From: Oppiella nova
Taxonomy: Eukaryota > Arthropoda > Arachnida > Sarcoptiformes > Oppiidae
Assembly: GCA_905397405.1 (NCBI GenBank)
Contig: CAJPVJ010000677.1
Span: 1-21,540, forward strand
Reading direction: 5' to 3'
Length of the DNA: 21,540 nt
Under the pieces are notes generated by a model. The model was not told the DNA's origin, searched no databases, and saw only the letters and a list, made by a program, of their open reading frames with translations. Within the stretch, counting starts at the first letter, position 1, and every line of letters starts with the position of its first letter. Below, in pieces: positions 20,061-21,540 of the stretch. Position numbers and translations under genes: made by a program.

Positions 20061-21406
20061 CTATTTATACTTACAATTAGGTACGGAATAGCTATCCGTA
20101 AGGAGAGGTTGCGAAATGCTGTGCCACAAATATGTATTCACTTCGAGTTCAACATAACCCTTATCTTTATATCCGGGCCCTAAGTTGTATGTAATGTTCA
20201 ATCCCCCGACCCAACCATCCGGTGCTTTCATACCATTGAGTTCATGCAATATATACTTTGCGTCCAAATAACTGATGGCATGGGCGGGGATTCGGGGCAT
20301 TTGCAACTCATTCATTGGTAATCTATAGGCACTCTCTGATCAATAAAACAAAGTATAGTTAATTTATAACTCAAAAGACAATTAAAACAATTGCTATAAA
20401 GTGGTCACATTTATAATCACTTACTTATGGAGGGATAGAGAGGTGTTTGTGGGTCGCCGTCGCCCATTCGTACGGTTCCCCTTTGGACACCAGATTTAGG
20501 CAAATACACTGATTTGGGATATGTATTGCTTTGGTCACCATCGGTGTAGTCATAGGGATCGGTGTATATGATGGCACCGATGGCCCCGTTATCCTCAGCC
20601 AGTTTGACAATATTGGCGCGAAATATCTTGGCATACCTGACCACCACTATATGTCCGGACACAGACACGTTGTGTTGCTTCAAATAGTCGTAGTCCTCAT
20701 CTCTGCCATAATTCACATAAACGATGTGTCCTTTGAGTCGCTGACTACCGGTTGAGTTAGAAAAGGCCAAAAACGGTGGGTTCGATGTGTAATAACTTCT
20801 CTCATCTGCCGTTGCATTCAACGGGTCTTCATATGGACTCGAAGTGTAAATCAAATGATTTGTTTTGTCATATTTGAAAACCTTTTGGTTTAACATAAAT
20901 GATAAATCGTATTCAAATGTTTGAATGGATATGTCTAGAAATCTTACCAAATTTGGTTTACTTGGCATTTGGTAAGACATGAGAACAGTATAGTTTGCCA
21001 GGGTCACATTCAATCCTTGGTTTAACCATATATTGTAGACAAACAGAGTGTTGTTATCTATAGCGTGCTGTTCTCCAATTATAGGCTGTCCACTGAGTTT
21101 CCTGTAATACAACAAAGTTATATTAAATAATTTACAAGAAATTAAATCATTTATAGACTTAAGCCAAACGCCAATCCTATTGGAATCGATGGCATTCATA
21201 AGACTTTGACGAATGGACTGGTGGTCAATAGGCACCGATTTGTCTATTAATTGTTGTCTGTGATTATCCCTCATTAACACATAAGTAAGACTTATGCCTA
21301 ACACTAAGCCTATGACAATGGATGCACTAATGTATAACAAATGATACATTTTATCAATTTTAGACCGTTTCGATGGTCTGTCGGTCAACACTTCCGGTTC
21401 AATCAT
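20061..21406 (-). pseudogene. Partial copy of the M28 peptidase gene, no catalytic domain
   Basis: Exons 21406-21159, 21101-20425 and 20335-20061 reproduce the proximal first exon, the PA-domain exon and about 207 bases of exon 3 of the gene at 11640. Homology stops at 20127. The frame then continues 22 codons into unrelated DNA and ends at TAG (20061-20063). The spliced product would be about 399 aa: tail, membrane anchor, PA domain, then a novel C-terminus. None of the five zinc ligands is included, so it cannot be a peptidase. Frames and splice sites are intact and most differences in exon 2 are silent, but RYGKIF has become RYAKIF at a family-conserved Gly. Near the new end, T|GTAAGTAT is a strong donor, so splicing to an unseen exon is possible. 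It may be a new truncated gene rather than a dead one. Confidence 0.75.
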
Positions 21407-21540
21407 TATACCGAAAATTGCAAACTATTTGTCCAATATTTAGTAATTTTCATAAATTGTTTAATAATCTAAATTATTATAAGTATACAGTGATACATAC
21501 TGTACAATACAGTACTAGACTTTAATATATTTACGGTAAT
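20127..21540 (-). repeat. Segmental duplication, copy 2 (runs off window)
   Basis: Direct-orientation partner of 13210-14626, offset about 6,914-6,917 bp. Small differences include a 57-nt rather than 58-nt first intron and a three-base difference in the second. The breakpoint lies at CAAATATG (20127 and 13210). No transposon end or target duplication is visible there. Confidence 0.93.

Overview
The window is nuclear DNA from an animal, most likely an arthropod and possibly an acariform mite. It is AT-rich. Its genes have very short GT-AG introns (58 to 164 nt) and its proteins belong to metazoan families: an insect-type MsrA, the SWT1 PIN nuclease, TRIR/C19orf43 and a glutamate-carboxypeptidase-II-like M28 peptidase. 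The mite assignment is inference from compactness and protein flavour only.

Layout: 1-4620 is repeat-rich. It holds a fold-back MITE (about 1131-1512) and a direct tandem duplication (1665-3407 and 3536-4575) carrying a small ORF of unknown function. The first duplicate is interrupted by a 707-bp hAT-like MITE with an exact 8-bp target duplication, and the second duplicate preserves the empty site. 4889-15419 is the gene-dense core. In order it holds MsrA (-), an unrecognised helical-repeat plus zinc-finger protein in four exons (+), SWT1 (-), TRIR (+), and a seven-exon M28 peptidase (-). SWT1 and TRIR are head to head and could share a promoter. 15420-20060 is AT-rich and mostly non-coding. 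It contains a second hAT-like MITE (18690-19258) and two homologous 68-nt candidate first exons on the + strand. 20127-21540 is a copy, about 98% identical, of the promoter, transmembrane and PA-domain part of the peptidase gene. It runs off the window end.

The most interesting biology is around the peptidase. Two different membrane-anchor exons (14974-15419 and 14245-14492) end in the same phase before the same downstream acceptor, so one catalytic ectodomain may be made with two alternative cytoplasmic tails. A recent partial duplication also created a second locus that kept the anchor and PA domain but lost all the zinc-binding residues. The peptidase keeps its zinc ligands but has lost the residues that give human GCPII its glutamate specificity. 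The heptamer TACNGTA, especially TACAGTA/TACTGTA, is strikingly frequent in the non-coding parts. All splice sites were placed by reading GT/AG signals and phase by eye.
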